A stretch of DNA of 49,591 nt from an uncultured Oscillospiraceae bacterium (GTDB lineage: Bacteria; Bacillota; Clostridia; Oscillospirales; Acutalibacteraceae), in contig USCI01000007.1 in NCBI GenBank assembly GCA_900553255.1, forward strand, positions 1 through 49,591, in the 5' to 3' direction. The translations under genes were made by a program, and so were the position numbers. Of this stretch, positions 1 to 8,572 are shown in pieces. The notes below the pieces were generated by a model, which ran no database searches, had not been told where the DNA came from, and saw only the letters and a program-made list of their open reading frames with translations. Numbering within the stretch: position 1 is the first letter of the stretch; the number at the start of each line of letters is the position of its first letter.

Positions 1-55
1 CGGCGAAAACTTTTTGTGCACTATTTTTTGCGAAACGACTTTTTTGACAGTCTGA

Positions 56-92
56 CTGCGGCAAATGAAGCATTTGCCGCAGCCTCTTTTTT
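56..92 (+). terminator. Rho-independent terminator reading rightward
   Basis: A perfect 12-bp stem (56-67 with 71-82, loop AAG) is followed on the + strand by six T (87-92). The T run lies only on the + side, so it most likely ends a gene lying left of the window. It overlaps the stop codon of the minus-strand URO-D gene and gives that gene no U-tract, though the stem could still protect its 3' end. Confidence 0.7.
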
Positions 93-1152
93 ATGCGTAT
101 GTACCGACGCGCTTGACCTCGTTTACGATCAGACGGAAATTGTCCAGGCTGACCGCGTTGGGGATCGAATGGTCGGAGGAAAAGATGTAGCCGCCGTTTT
201 CCTTGAGCATCGGCACCAGCCGGTCGATTTCGGCGATGATCGCCTCGGGCTGATCCCACAGCACCGCGTTGATGCCGCCGTGCAGCACCAGACGGTCGCC
301 GTATTCCCGCTTGATCTTTTCCACATCCATGCCGGCCTTGATTTCGATGGGGTTGAGCGCGTCGATGCCGGTGTCTATAATATCCGGCAGCAGCGGCATG
401 ATATCGCCGCAGGAGTGCAGGTGGGCTTTAATCCCTTTCTTGTGGGCCCATTCCACGGCGCGGCGCTGCACCGGCTGCAGCAGCTCGCGGTAGGTCGCAT
501 TGGAGAAAAACGGCGTGCCCTTATAGCCCATGTCGTCCGGCCAGAAGATGCCGTCCATCCGGTAGCCCGCGTCCCACACCATATCCATCAGGGCAATGCA
601 GCGGTCAAGGTAGGTGTTGAACATGTCGACCACCCACTCGGGCTGCTCGAGCATGGCGATCAGCAGGGTTTCGGTTCCCACCATCCAGGAGTGGGTGACA
701 TCGAAGCCGAACCACATATAGCCTTCGATCCAGCGGCCTTCCGCCACCCAGCGGGGATACTCCGTTTCGAGGCGCTTCCAGTCGATGCGGTCGCGGTCGA
801 GGGTCATGCGCGCCTTGGCCTTTTCCCATTCCTCCGGCGTGACCACCTTAAAATCGAGAAATTCCGGCGTGGAATCCTCTTCCTTGAATTCCTTCATGGT
901 TACGCCCCAGGGGGAAGTGATGATGCGGTAGCGGTCGGTTTCCTCCAGCACCTTCTGCTCAAACCGGGGGCTGGTGTCCACATAGATCAGCTCGGATTTG
1001 TCCACGTCGAAATAATCGCGCCAGTCGGCGTCCCCCGGCATGCCCTCCCGCTTCCAGCGGGCAATCGTGCCGGCCCAGGGGGAATCTATGATCGGTATGC
1101 GGTCCGCCTCGCGATGCTCAAACATGCGGGTAAAACGTTCCTTGGATGTCAT
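91..1152 (-). CDS. Uroporphyrinogen decarboxylase (URO-D) family protein, probably a methyltransferase-like enzyme
   Basis: 353 residues, about the usual length of the URO-D superfamily. The N-terminal segment has the family pattern (SKERF at 2-6, then a DRIP motif), and the C-terminal half has HLHSCGD (about 244-250) and LVLHGGIN (about 288-295), positions typical of corrinoid/coenzyme M methyltransferase relatives (MtaA, MtbA, CmuA) rather than of haem-making HemE. The Cys in the HSCG motif fits zinc binding in the methyltransferases, but I cannot name the substrate. The ATG at 1152 has a GGAGG seven bases upstream; an upstream in-frame ATG would add 23 unlike residues. It diverges from an AraC regulator, its likely controller. 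Genuine HemE is unlikely because no haem genes are near. Family call firm, function open. Confidence 0.85.
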   Translation of the reverse strand: MTSKERFTRMFEHREADRIPIIDSPWAGTIARWKREGMPGDADWRDYFDVDKSELIYVDTSPRFEQKVLEETDRYRIITSPWGVTMKEFKEEDSTPEFLDFKVVTPEEWEKAKARMTLDRDRIDWKRLETEYPRWVAEGRWIEGYMWFGFDVTHSWMVGTETLLIAMLEQPEWVVDMFNTYLDRCIALMDMVWDAGYRMDGIFWPDDMGYKGTPFFSNATYRELLQPVQRRAVEWAHKKGIKAHLHSCGDIMPLLPDIIDTGIDALNPIEIKAGMDVEKIKREYGDRLVLHGGINAVLWDQPEAIIAEIDRLVPMLKENGGYIFSSDHSIPNAVSLDNFRLIVNEVKRVGTYA

Positions 1153-1203
1153 GGTTCCGCCTCCAGTCCAAAAATATGAAAAAGTTTCTTTTATTTTATC
1201 GTC

Positions 1204-1232
1204 TTGACGGATAGCTTGCAATTTATTATAGT
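1204..1232 (+). promoter_or_regulatory. Sigma-A promoter of the AraC-type regulator
   Basis: TTGACG at 1204-1209 and TATAGT at 1227-1232 are separated by 17 bases, giving a leader of about 50 bases to the ATG at 1288. The -10 overlaps a candidate minus-strand -10 for the divergent gene. Confidence 0.65.
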
Positions 1233-1259
1233 TATATGGGGTGAAATGTTTTATAACAT
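1225..1259 (-). promoter_or_regulatory. Candidate activator-dependent promoter of the URO-D gene with nearby inverted repeat
   Basis: On the minus strand TATAAT is at 1230-1225, but no good -35 lies 16-18 bases upstream, as expected for a promoter needing an activator. A short inverted repeat (ATGTT 1246-1250, AACAT 1255-1259) lies where that -35 should be and is a possible regulator site. The two divergent -10 elements occupy the same DNA. Confidence 0.35.
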
Positions 1260-1287
1260 GTTAATTTTCTGCTATTGAGGTGAGCCT

Positions 1288-2112
1288 ATGTACAGTCGGG
1301 ACGGGGATTTCGGCCAGGTACGCCTGGCTGAGCCGTTGCATACCCAGCAGGCACTGGACACCCTGTTTTGTTTTTCCGGCGCCGGATGGCACCGCTGCAA
1401 CGACCGCTATACGATCCGGCGGCCGCAGGGGAATGCCGATCCGCTGCTGCTGTTCACGGCCGGGGGAGAGGGCCGGCTGCAAATCGGCGCGGGGACCTGG
1501 AAGCTGACGCCGGGGAGTGTGGCGTTTATACCGGCGGATGCGCCGCATGAATACGGTACGCCCGAGGGCGGGATCTGGGAATTTACCTGGGTTCATCTGT
1601 GCGGAAGCCTGGCGCTCCGGTTCGTTCAGCAGCTGGGCACCGGGATCCTGCCGGTTCACCATGCGGCGGTTTACGGCGGGATGGTGGAACAGCTGCTGGC
1701 GCTGTACCGGCAGCCCGCGCGGTCGGCCGAGGTGCAGGCGTCGCAGCTGCTCGCGGAGCTGCTGCACAGGCTGGTGCTCGAGGCGGCCCAGACGGTGCAG
1801 AGCGACACCTGCCGGCAGGCGATTCAGTACCTGGAGCAGCATTTTACCCGCCGGGTGACGCTCGAGGAGCTCAGCAGCCGGCTGTATCTCTCCCCGGCGC
1901 ATCTGATCCGCCGCTTTAAAGCAGAAACCGGCTACACGCCGCACGAATACCTGACCCGTCTGCGGCTGCTGAAGGCCAGGCAGCGGCTGTGGTATTCCGA
2001 CGAGCCGGTGGAAGCGGTGGCGCGTGCGGTCGGGTTTGCGCACACCAGCTATTTTATACGGCAGTACAAGGCGCAGTACGGGGTGACGCCGGGTGCGGAG
2101 CGGCGGTTATAA
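1288..2112 (+). CDS. AraC-family transcriptional regulator
   Basis: 274 residues. The N-terminal ~150 residues form a cupin-like ligand domain (AraC_binding type, with LLLFTAG and a PADAPHEY segment). Residues about 175-274 form the paired helix-turn-helix of AraC/XylS regulators: VTLEELSSRLYLSPAHLIRRF for the first, and EPVEAVARAVGFAHTSYFI with the closing G-TP motif for the second. The start is the ATG at 1288, preceded by GAGGTGAG. It is transcribed away from the URO-D gene across a 135-base gap and probably activates that gene; the effector is unknown. Family assignment is secure. Confidence 0.93.
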   Translation: MYSRDGDFGQVRLAEPLHTQQALDTLFCFSGAGWHRCNDRYTIRRPQGNADPLLLFTAGGEGRLQIGAGTWKLTPGSVAFIPADAPHEYGTPEGGIWEFTWVHLCGSLALRFVQQLGTGILPVHHAAVYGGMVEQLLALYRQPARSAEVQASQLLAELLHRLVLEAAQTVQSDTCRQAIQYLEQHFTRRVTLEELSSRLYLSPAHLIRRFKAETGYTPHEYLTRLRLLKARQRLWYSDEPVEAVARAVGFAHTSYFIRQYKAQYGVTPGAERRL

Positions 2113-2140
2113 AAAACGTGCGGCCGGTCAGGGCCGCACG
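2111..2140 (-). terminator. Rho-independent terminator of the xpaC-like gene
   Basis: A perfect 9-bp GC-rich stem (2117-2125 with 2132-2140, six-base loop) is followed in the minus direction by six U (2116-2111). It lies just after the xpaC-like stop at 2152 and may serve the convergent araC gene less efficiently. Confidence 0.8.
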
Positions 2141-2151
2141 CGGTAAAAGCC

Positions 2152-3249
2152 TCATTTTTTCTCGAAATCCCCGCCGGTCAGGCCTTCCTGCGCGAGCATG
2201 CTTTCCAGCACCGAGGCGTCGGAGGAAATGTCCATGACCTCGTCCTGATACAGGCCGTCGAGCAGCTTGGCAAAGGCATCGTTGACGGTATCGAGCGTCT
2301 GCTTGATGGTGTTCTTGGCGTTATTGATGTTGTCCCCCTGCACCGGCTGTTCGCTGAATTCCCGGTAGGCGGTGACGAGTTTCAGGGTGGTGGGCAGATA
2401 GTAGTTGAGGAAGCGGCGGATTTCCGGCAGCTTCTGCGGCCGCTGCTCCACGCAGGCAAAGATTTTGCCGATGATGGTCTCGAGCTGCTGCAGTTTTTGG
2501 GAGATATCCTCCTCCGGCAGGGCATCATTGGCTTCGCGGATTTTCCGGATATACTGCCGTCCTTCCGCGAGAATCGGGTTGGCCGCTTCCGCCGCCTTCT
2601 GCTCCGCGCGGAGCTTTTCGGTTTTGGCCTTCATCTCCTGATAGCGGCGGTAGGTGTCGTAGCCCAGGATCAGATGGGTTTCCTCGTCGTCAAGATGGCC
2701 GTCCGGGAACATGCCCCGGCGGATCATTTTTTTCAGATCCCGGGCCACAAACTGCGGCGACTGCCCAATGGCGGAAGCCAGGATATCGATCGGGCAGAGC
2801 GAGGTTTCCCCGATCTTCTGCCGGTAGGTGAGATAGCGTTTCGTCCTCTTGCGCAGCCGGCCGCCGGCGATCAGCATGCCGGAAAAGAGCAGAAGTGGAA
2901 TCAGCAGCCCGATCACCGTTTTGCCGAAGCCGGCAAGGCTCAGGGCGAGAAGGCTGATGATGCTGAAAATGAGGAACAGCAGAGCCACAATGCCGATGCC
3001 GATCCCGCCGAACACGGTCAGCAGAATGCCCGCTGAGCGGCCGGGCACCTTGACGCGGGTCTGCTGCGTGTACGGGACAATGACCGGCTGTGCCGGAGCG
3101 GGCCGCTGCGGTGCAGCCGACTCGGTGCGGAAGGACCGGATGCTGTTGTTGATGGTGTTTTTAATCTGTATAAATTCCTTGGAATTCAGGGCATTCTGCA
3201 CCGCGTTGTTGATGCGGTCGCCGAGTTCCTGAAAATCGTTGTTGTCCAT
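2152..3249 (-). CDS. XpaC-like membrane protein (5-bromo-4-chloroindolyl phosphate hydrolysis family)
   Basis: 365 residues. An amphipathic N-terminus (1-45) and a Pro/Ala linker (46-70) lead to two hydrophobic segments (about 72-103 and 108-130), then a Lys/Arg-rich and helical cytoplasmic region. The C-terminal ~100 residues, with RRFLNYYLPTTLKLV and the AKNTIKQTLDTVNDAF helix, match the XpaC/halogen-hydrolase family found beside toxic-anion resistance (TelA) proteins in Firmicutes; no telA is near here. The biochemical role is unproven; the family name comes from an old phosphatase assay. The ATG at 3249 is chosen over one 33 bases upstream because it lies at the better-spaced AAGGCAGG. 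Ends at a strong terminator. Confidence 0.85.
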   Translation of the reverse strand: MDNNDFQELGDRINNAVQNALNSKEFIQIKNTINNSIRSFRTESAAPQRPAPAQPVIVPYTQQTRVKVPGRSAGILLTVFGGIGIGIVALLFLIFSIISLLALSLAGFGKTVIGLLIPLLLFSGMLIAGGRLRKRTKRYLTYRQKIGETSLCPIDILASAIGQSPQFVARDLKKMIRRGMFPDGHLDDEETHLILGYDTYRRYQEMKAKTEKLRAEQKAAEAANPILAEGRQYIRKIREANDALPEEDISQKLQQLETIIGKIFACVEQRPQKLPEIRRFLNYYLPTTLKLVTAYREFSEQPVQGDNINNAKNTIKQTLDTVNDAFAKLLDGLYQDEVMDISSDASVLESMLAQEGLTGGDFEKK

Positions 3250-3300
3250 AACCCAAACCTGCCTTTCCGGGGACATGGGCATTCTTTTGCCTTAAATTTT

Positions 3301-3329
3301 AGTATATCGTATTTCGGTCTTGCTTGCAA
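3301..3329 (-). promoter_or_regulatory. Sigma-A promoter of the xpaC-like gene
   Basis: Read on the minus strand: TTGCAA (3329-3324), a 17-base spacer, TATACT (3306-3301). The predicted start of transcription lies about 45 bases before the ATG at 3249. Confidence 0.7.
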
Positions 3330-3431
3330 GGGCGGCGCCGGATTTTTCCGTCTGCGTTTTCCGCGGATTTTCACCCGGAAATTCCTTGTGCGGATGACGA
3401 AATTTCCCTTGGCAATCAGGCGGGCAGACAC

Positions 3432-3460
3432 TTGCTCTTTGTAGACAAAAATGCTATAAT
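3432..3460 (+). promoter_or_regulatory. Sigma-A promoter of the activase operon
   Basis: TTGCTC (3432-3437), 17-base spacer, TATAAT (3455-3460). Transcription should begin near 3467, on top of the ATG at 3469, which makes that ATG an unlikely start and supports the TTG at 3538. Confidence 0.75.
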
Positions 3461-3537
3461 AAAAAGGTATGACGGCTAAAATACAACGGCCGTTTATGTC
3501 CGAAACGCGGTTTTCCGTGAGGATTGGAGGCTCTCTG

Positions 3538-6468
3538 TTGCGTATAGGAATCGATATCGGCTCCACTACCGTTAAGGTGGTGCTGCTCGACGATAATGAC
3601 AAGACCATTTTCAAAACCTACGAACGGCATATGTCCAAGGTGCGGGAGAAGACGGCGGAAATGCTGCGCGAGCTCGAAGGGCAGCTGTCCGGCCAGCAGG
3701 TGCAGGTGGCGATCACCGGATCGGCGGGACTGGGCGTGGCCAAAGCGGCCAACCTGGAATTTGTGCAGGAGGTGTTTGCCACCGCCGGTGCGGTGGAGCG
3801 GTTCCTGCCGGACACCGATGTGGTGGTCGAGCTCGGCGGTGAGGACGCCAAAATCATCTTCCTGACCGGCGGACTCGAGGAGCGGATGAACGGCTCCTGT
3901 GCCGGCGGCACCGGTGCGTTCATCGACCAGATGGCTACCCTGCTCGGCATTACGGCGGATGAGCTGGATGAGCTGAGCTTAAAGCATGAGAAGCTGTACG
4001 CGATCGCCTCGCGCTGCGGCGTGTTTGCCAAATCGGATATCCAGCCACTGCTCAATCAGGGCGCGCGCAAAGAGGATATCGCGGCGAGCATTTTCCAGGC
4101 GGTGGTCAGTCAGACCATCGCAGGTCTTGCGCAGGGGCGTGAGATCAAGGGCAAGGTGCTGTTCCTCGGCGGGCCGCTGTTCTTCCTCAAGGGGCTGCGC
4201 GAGCGCTTTGTGGAGACGCTGCATCTGACCGAGGAAACCGCGATTTTCCCGGACAACGCCGATGTGTTTGTCGCGGTCGGCGCGGCGTGCTATGCGGAGA
4301 ATACGGCGCCGATGGCGTTCGACGAGTTGCTTGAGCGCATCGATCACGCTTCGGCGCAGAAAAACACCACCAACACCCTGCCCCCGCTGTTTTCCTCGGA
4401 TGAGGAATACGAGGCGTTCCGGGCGCGGCACGCCGCGCATTGCCCGCCGGCGATGGATGCGGAGAACTACCGCAGCGACGCGTATCTCGGCATTGACGCC
4501 GGCTCCACCACCACCAAGCTCGCACTGATTGCGGAGGACGGCGGGCTGCTGTACACCTATTATGCCTCTAACGAGGGCAATCCCGTGGCGGTGGTGCTCG
4601 ACCAGCTCAAGGAAATTTACCGCCTCTTCGGCGACCGCATCACCATCCGCGGCAGCGCGGCGACCGGCTACGGCGAGGATCTGGTTAAAAATGCGTTTCA
4701 CATCGACCTCGGGCTGGTGGAAACGGTGGCGCATTACCGCGCCGCCCGGCATTTCAACCCCGAGGTGGATTTCATCATCGACATCGGCGGCCAGGATATG
4801 AAGTGCTTTAAGATCCGCAACGGGGCGATCGACAGCATCATGCTCAACGAGGCCTGCTCCTCCGGCTGCGGCTCGTTTATCGAAACCTTTGCGAAGGCGC
4901 TCGGCTACACGGTCGCGGACTTCGCGAAGCTCGGCCTGCGTGCGGAAAAGCCGGTGGATCTCGGCTCGCGCTGCACCGTGTTCATGAACTCCTCGGTCAA
5001 GCAGGCGCAGAAGGAAGGCGCCGGGGTGGACGATATTTCGGCGGGACTTTCGATGAGCATTGTCAAAAATGCGATTTACAAGGTGATCCGTGCAGCCGAT
5101 CCGTCCGAGCTCGGGAAGCACATCGTGGTGCAGGGCGGTACCTTCCTCAACGATGCGGTGCTGCGCAGCTTTGAGCTGGAGCTCGGCGCCGAGGTGATCC
5201 GGCCGACCATCGCCGGCATCATGGGCGCCTACGGCGCGGCGCTGGCGGCGAAGGATTTCATGGCGAAGCATCCGGAGCAGGAGCGCTCCGCCCTGCTGGC
5301 GGCCAGGGAGCTGGAGAATTTTGTGCACACGGCCAAATCCGCCCAGTGCGGGCTTTGCGGCAACCATTGCCAGCTGACGGTCAACTCGTTCGGCGGCGGC
5401 CGCAAGTTCATCTCCGGCAACCGCTGCGAGCGTCCGCTCGGCAAGGGGAAGGAAAAGGATATCCCGAACCTGTATCATGAAAAGTACGTCTACCTGCGCG
5501 CGCTGCAGGGCGGGGAAAACCGGCGCGGGCGCATCGGGATCCCGATGGCGCTCAATATGTACGAGAACCTGCCGTTCTGGCATGCGTTCCTTACGAAGCT
5601 CGGCTTTGAGGTGGTGCTGTCGCCGGAATCTTCCCGCGATCTGTATGCCTGCGGCCAGCATACTATCCCTTCGGATACGGTGTGCTATCCGGCCAAGCTG
5701 ATCCACGGCCATGTGGAAAAGCTGCTGGACATGGGGGTGGACGCGATCTTCTACCCCTGCCTGCCGTATAACTTCGACGAGGGCAAGGGCGACAACCATT
5801 ATAACTGCCCGGTGGTGGCCTATTACCCCGAGCTGCTCGGCGCAAATATCGACCGGCTGAAGGAAACGCGGTATCTTACCCCGTATTTCGGCCTGCACCG
5901 CCCGAAGGATTTCGCCAAGCATGCGGCGGACTATTTTGGTAAGGAATTCGGGATCCCGGCCGCCGAGGTCAAGGCTGCCGCCAAGGAGGCGTATGCCGCC
6001 TATGAACGGTATCTCGACTGGGTCCGCAGCAAGGGGCAGGAAATGATCGACTTCGCGCGGGCGAACAACCGCCGGATCATCGTGCTTTCCGGCCGGCCGT
6101 ATCATGTGGATCCCGAGATCAATCACGGCATCGACCGGCTGCTTTCCTCCTTCGGCCTGGTGGTCATCACCGAAGACGCGCTGGCCTACCGTGCGCCGAA
6201 GGAACCGGTGCGGGTGCTCAATCAGTGGACCTATCACGCCAGGCTGTACAGCGCGGCGGAGTATGTCACCACCCAGCCGGACATGCAACTGGTGCAGCTG
6301 GTATCCTTCGGCTGCGGTATTGATGCGATCACCACCGATGAGGTGCGGCGGATCCTGGAGGCCGGCGATAAGCTGTATACCCAGCTGAAAATCGACGAAA
6401 TCAACAATCTCGGTGCGGTGCGCATCCGGATCCGCAGTCTGCTCGCCGCCATCGACGCGCGCGAATAA
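3538..6468 (+). CDS. Acyl-CoA dehydratase activase-related protein, part 1 (two BadF/HgdC-type ATPase domains plus DUF2229)
   Basis: 976 residues. Two ASKHA-fold ATPase domains of the BadF/BadG/BcrA/HgdC family lie in tandem: the first from GIDIGSTTVKV at residue 4, the second from GIDAGSTTTKL at about 316. In the first, Cys121 (NGSCAGGTG) and Cys160 (SRCGVF) are 39 residues apart, the spacing of the two [4Fe-4S] ligands of HgdC. A Cys-rich motif (CGLCGNHC, about 603) then precedes a DUF2229/HgdB-like region. Such proteins couple ATP hydrolysis to low-potential electron transfer; the substrate of this long subfamily is unknown. Homologues are usually one chain of about 1400 residues; here the last third is the next gene, 34 bases on. 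The TTG start at 3538 follows GGAGG by seven bases; the in-frame ATG at 3469 sits at the predicted transcription start. Confidence 0.85.
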   Translation: MRIGIDIGSTTVKVVLLDDNDKTIFKTYERHMSKVREKTAEMLRELEGQLSGQQVQVAITGSAGLGVAKAANLEFVQEVFATAGAVERFLPDTDVVVELGGEDAKIIFLTGGLEERMNGSCAGGTGAFIDQMATLLGITADELDELSLKHEKLYAIASRCGVFAKSDIQPLLNQGARKEDIAASIFQAVVSQTIAGLAQGREIKGKVLFLGGPLFFLKGLRERFVETLHLTEETAIFPDNADVFVAVGAACYAENTAPMAFDELLERIDHASAQKNTTNTLPPLFSSDEEYEAFRARHAAHCPPAMDAENYRSDAYLGIDAGSTTTKLALIAEDGGLLYTYYASNEGNPVAVVLDQLKEIYRLFGDRITIRGSAATGYGEDLVKNAFHIDLGLVETVAHYRAARHFNPEVDFIIDIGGQDMKCFKIRNGAIDSIMLNEACSSGCGSFIETFAKALGYTVADFAKLGLRAEKPVDLGSRCTVFMNSSVKQAQKEGAGVDDISAGLSMSIVKNAIYKVIRAADPSELGKHIVVQGGTFLNDAVLRSFELELGAEVIRPTIAGIMGAYGAALAAKDFMAKHPEQERSALLAARELENFVHTAKSAQCGLCGNHCQLTVNSFGGGRKFISGNRCERPLGKGKEKDIPNLYHEKYVYLRALQGGENRRGRIGIPMALNMYENLPFWHAFLTKLGFEVVLSPESSRDLYACGQHTIPSDTVCYPAKLIHGHVEKLLDMGVDAIFYPCLPYNFDEGKGDNHYNCPVVAYYPELLGANIDRLKETRYLTPYFGLHRPKDFAKHAADYFGKEFGIPAAEVKAAAKEAYAAYERYLDWVRSKGQEMIDFARANNRRIIVLSGRPYHVDPEINHGIDRLLSSFGLVVITEDALAYRAPKEPVRVLNQWTYHARLYSAAEYVTTQPDMQLVQLVSFGCGIDAITTDEVRRILEAGDKLYTQLKIDEINNLGAVRIRIRSLLAAIDARE

Positions 6469-6502
6469 CCGTGTCGGACCAGAAAGGCTAGGTACATAGT
6501 GT

Positions 6503-7828
6503 ATGGCAAAACTCGTCTATAATGAGCAGGGACGCCTGCTGTTTACCGAAGAAATGAAGCAGGAATATACCCTGCTGATGCCGCAGATGCTGCCGGTGCA
6601 TTTCACCATGCTCAAAAAGGTGTTTGAGCTGCACGGCTACAAGATCGACATGCTCACCACCAACCATCGCGGCATCGTCAACGAAGGGCTGAAATATGTC
6701 CACAACGACACCTGCTATCCGGCGCTGCTGGTCATCGGCCAGCTCATCGATGCGGTCAAAAGCGGCAAATACGATCCACACAAGGTCGGCCTGCTGATCA
6801 CCCAGACCGGCGGCGGATGCCGGGCGTCCAACTATATCCACCTGCTGCGCAAGGCGCTGGAGCGGGCGGGATACAGCTATATCCCGGTCGTTTCGGTCAA
6901 CCTGTCCGGCCTGGAAAAAAATCCGGGTTTTTCGCTGGGCGTGAAAAAACTCGTGCAGATGGCGTATTCGATGATTTACGGCGATCTGATCGTGCATATG
7001 GCCAACCAGTGCCGCCCGTATGAAATCGTGGAGGGCGAAACCGACCGCCGAGTGGCCAAATGGGTGGAGCGCCTGACGAAGGAGTTCAGCGGAAAGGGAA
7101 GCTTCCGGCCCTCCCATATGCGGGAGAACTTCCGAAAAATCGTGGATGATTTTGCCTCGCTGCCGGTCAACCGCGTCCCCAAGGTGCGGGTCGGCATCGT
7201 CGGGGAGATTTACATCAAATACGCGCCGCTGGGCAACAATAACCTCGAAGAATTCCTGCTGTCGGAGGACTGCGAGCCGGTGGTGCCCGGGCTGGTCGAT
7301 TTCATCATTTTCAAATGCGACAACCGTGTGGAGGACCATAAGCTCTATGGCGGCCGTACGGTGGAGGCGCTGGGCGCCGGCGTGATTCAAAAGTACTGTC
7401 GCAAGCTGCAGCGGGATATGATCGCTGCGGTCAAACGGCATCCGGAGTTCCGTGCCCCCTGCACCTTCGACCACATCAAGGAACTGGTCAAGGGCTATCT
7501 CGGCTACGGCAACAAGATGGGCGAGGGCTGGCTGCTGACCGGCGAAATGCTGGAGCTGATCGATTCCGGCATCACCAATATCGTGTGCACCCAGCCGTTC
7601 GGCTGCCTGCCAAATCACGTGGTCGGCAAGGGGATGGTGCGCAAAATCAAGGATCAGCAGCCGCAGGCCAACATCGTCTGCATCGATTATGATCCGGGTG
7701 CGACCCGCATCAATCAGGAAAACCGCATCAAGCTGATGCTGGCGAATGCGCGGCTTGCCGCGCAGAAGGCGGCGCCTGCGGATCAACCGGCGGAGACCGC
7801 TGCGCAGCCCGCCGCAGCCGGCGTATAA
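6503..7828 (+). CDS. Acyl-CoA dehydratase activase-related protein, part 2 (HgdB-like C-terminal third)
   Basis: 441 residues that match the C-terminal third of the long activase/DUF2229 family, whose N-terminal two thirds is the gene just upstream. Conserved Cys motifs are visible: NDTCYPALLV (about 72), TQTGGGCRASNY (about 108) and CTQPFGCLPNHVV (about 365), the last resembling iron-sulfur ligand regions of 2-hydroxyacyl-CoA dehydratase subunits. The C-terminal 25 residues are an Ala/Pro/Gln tail that is probably disordered. The ATG at 6503 has an AAGGCTAGG upstream. The two proteins together are about 1417 residues, and I infer that they form a complex replacing the usual single chain. There is no sign of frameshift decay; the second gene has its own start and ribosome site. 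Confidence 0.82.
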   Translation: MAKLVYNEQGRLLFTEEMKQEYTLLMPQMLPVHFTMLKKVFELHGYKIDMLTTNHRGIVNEGLKYVHNDTCYPALLVIGQLIDAVKSGKYDPHKVGLLITQTGGGCRASNYIHLLRKALERAGYSYIPVVSVNLSGLEKNPGFSLGVKKLVQMAYSMIYGDLIVHMANQCRPYEIVEGETDRRVAKWVERLTKEFSGKGSFRPSHMRENFRKIVDDFASLPVNRVPKVRVGIVGEIYIKYAPLGNNNLEEFLLSEDCEPVVPGLVDFIIFKCDNRVEDHKLYGGRTVEALGAGVIQKYCRKLQRDMIAAVKRHPEFRAPCTFDHIKELVKGYLGYGNKMGEGWLLTGEMLELIDSGITNIVCTQPFGCLPNHVVGKGMVRKIKDQQPQANIVCIDYDPGATRINQENRIKLMLANARLAAQKAAPADQPAETAAQPAAAGV

Positions 7829-7832
7829 TCCT

Positions 7833-7870
7833 TCCCTCCCTGCACACCCTAACCGGTAGCAAGGGAGGGA
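7833..7870 (+). promoter_or_regulatory. Hairpin sequestering the ribosome binding site of the TepA-like gene
   Basis: TCCCTCCCT (7833-7841) is perfectly complementary to AGGGAGGGA (7862-7870), which contains the Shine-Dalgarno sequence of the next gene (ATG at 7877). Folding would hide the ribosome site, and because the left arm lies just after the upstream stop codon, ribosomes ending there could open it (translational coupling). Inference from sequence only. Confidence 0.5.
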
Positions 7871-7876
7871 CGTTTC

Positions 7877-8572
7877 ATGAATAATCAGCCGGAAAAACAG
7901 GAAGAAAATACGTCGGGCGATGCGCTCGGCGAGCAGCTCAAGGGGCTGCAGGAAACCGGGGCCGTAACCACCGACAACGGGCGTCACATCATCCACTGCC
8001 TGACCATCATCGGGCAGATCGAAGGGCATTATGTGCTGCCGGCCGAGAACAAGACCACCAAGTATGAGCACGTTATGCCGCAGCTCGTGGCGATTGAGGA
8101 AAGCCGGGAAATCGAGGGGTTGCTGATTCTGCTCAATACGGTCGGCGGCGATATTGAGGCGGGGCTTGCGCTCGCCGAGCTGATTGCCGGCATGCACAAG
8201 CCGACCGTGTCGCTGGTGCTCGGCGGCGGGCATTCGATCGGCGTGCCGCTCGCCGTTGCGGCCAAGCGGTCGTTTATCGCGCCCACCGCCACCATGACGC
8301 TGCATCCGGTGCGGACAAACGGCCTGGTGCTCGGCGTGCCGCAGGCCTTTTCGTATTTTGAACGCATGCAGGAGCGCATCACCGGCTTTGTCGCCGGCAA
8401 TTCCCGCATGAAGCCGGAGCGCTTTACCGAGCTGTGCATGAACACCAAAGAACTGGTGACCGATGTCGGCAGTGTGCTCGACGGGGAAAAGGCGGTGGCC
8501 GAGGGGCTGATTGACCAGCTCGGTTCGCTGGCCGACGCGATCGGCGCGCTGTATGGGATGATCGAGGGGTGA
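7877..8572 (+). CDS. tepA: ClpP-class serine protease, TepA-like
   Basis: 231 residues with the crotonase/ClpP fold. The oxyanion Gly segment NTVGGDIEAGLALAE (about 87-101), the nucleophile Ser120 in GGGHSIG and His143 in TLHPVRTNG give a Ser-His pair like that of ClpP. The context GGGHS differs from GQAAS of true ClpP and fits TepA (YmfB), a cytoplasmic ClpP-like peptidase known from Bacillus. Gene order supports this: tepA lies directly before spoIIIE/ftsK in Bacillus, as here. The ATG at 7877 follows AGGGAGGG, which may be masked by a hairpin. The stop codon lies inside an 11-bp stem-loop. Confidence 0.85.
   Translation: MNNQPEKQEENTSGDALGEQLKGLQETGAVTTDNGRHIIHCLTIIGQIEGHYVLPAENKTTKYEHVMPQLVAIEESREIEGLLILLNTVGGDIEAGLALAELIAGMHKPTVSLVLGGGHSIGVPLAVAAKRSFIAPTATMTLHPVRTNGLVLGVPQAFSYFERMQERITGFVAGNSRMKPERFTELCMNTKELVTDVGSVLDGEKAVAEGLIDQLGSLADAIGALYGMIEG

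Noticed and set aside
3979..6288. Very long open frame (769 codons) on the minus strand across the activase gene
   Set aside because: It is antisense to a clearly recognised protein, is rich in His/Arg/Leu as expected from reversed GC-rich codons, and has no ribosome site or family resemblance.
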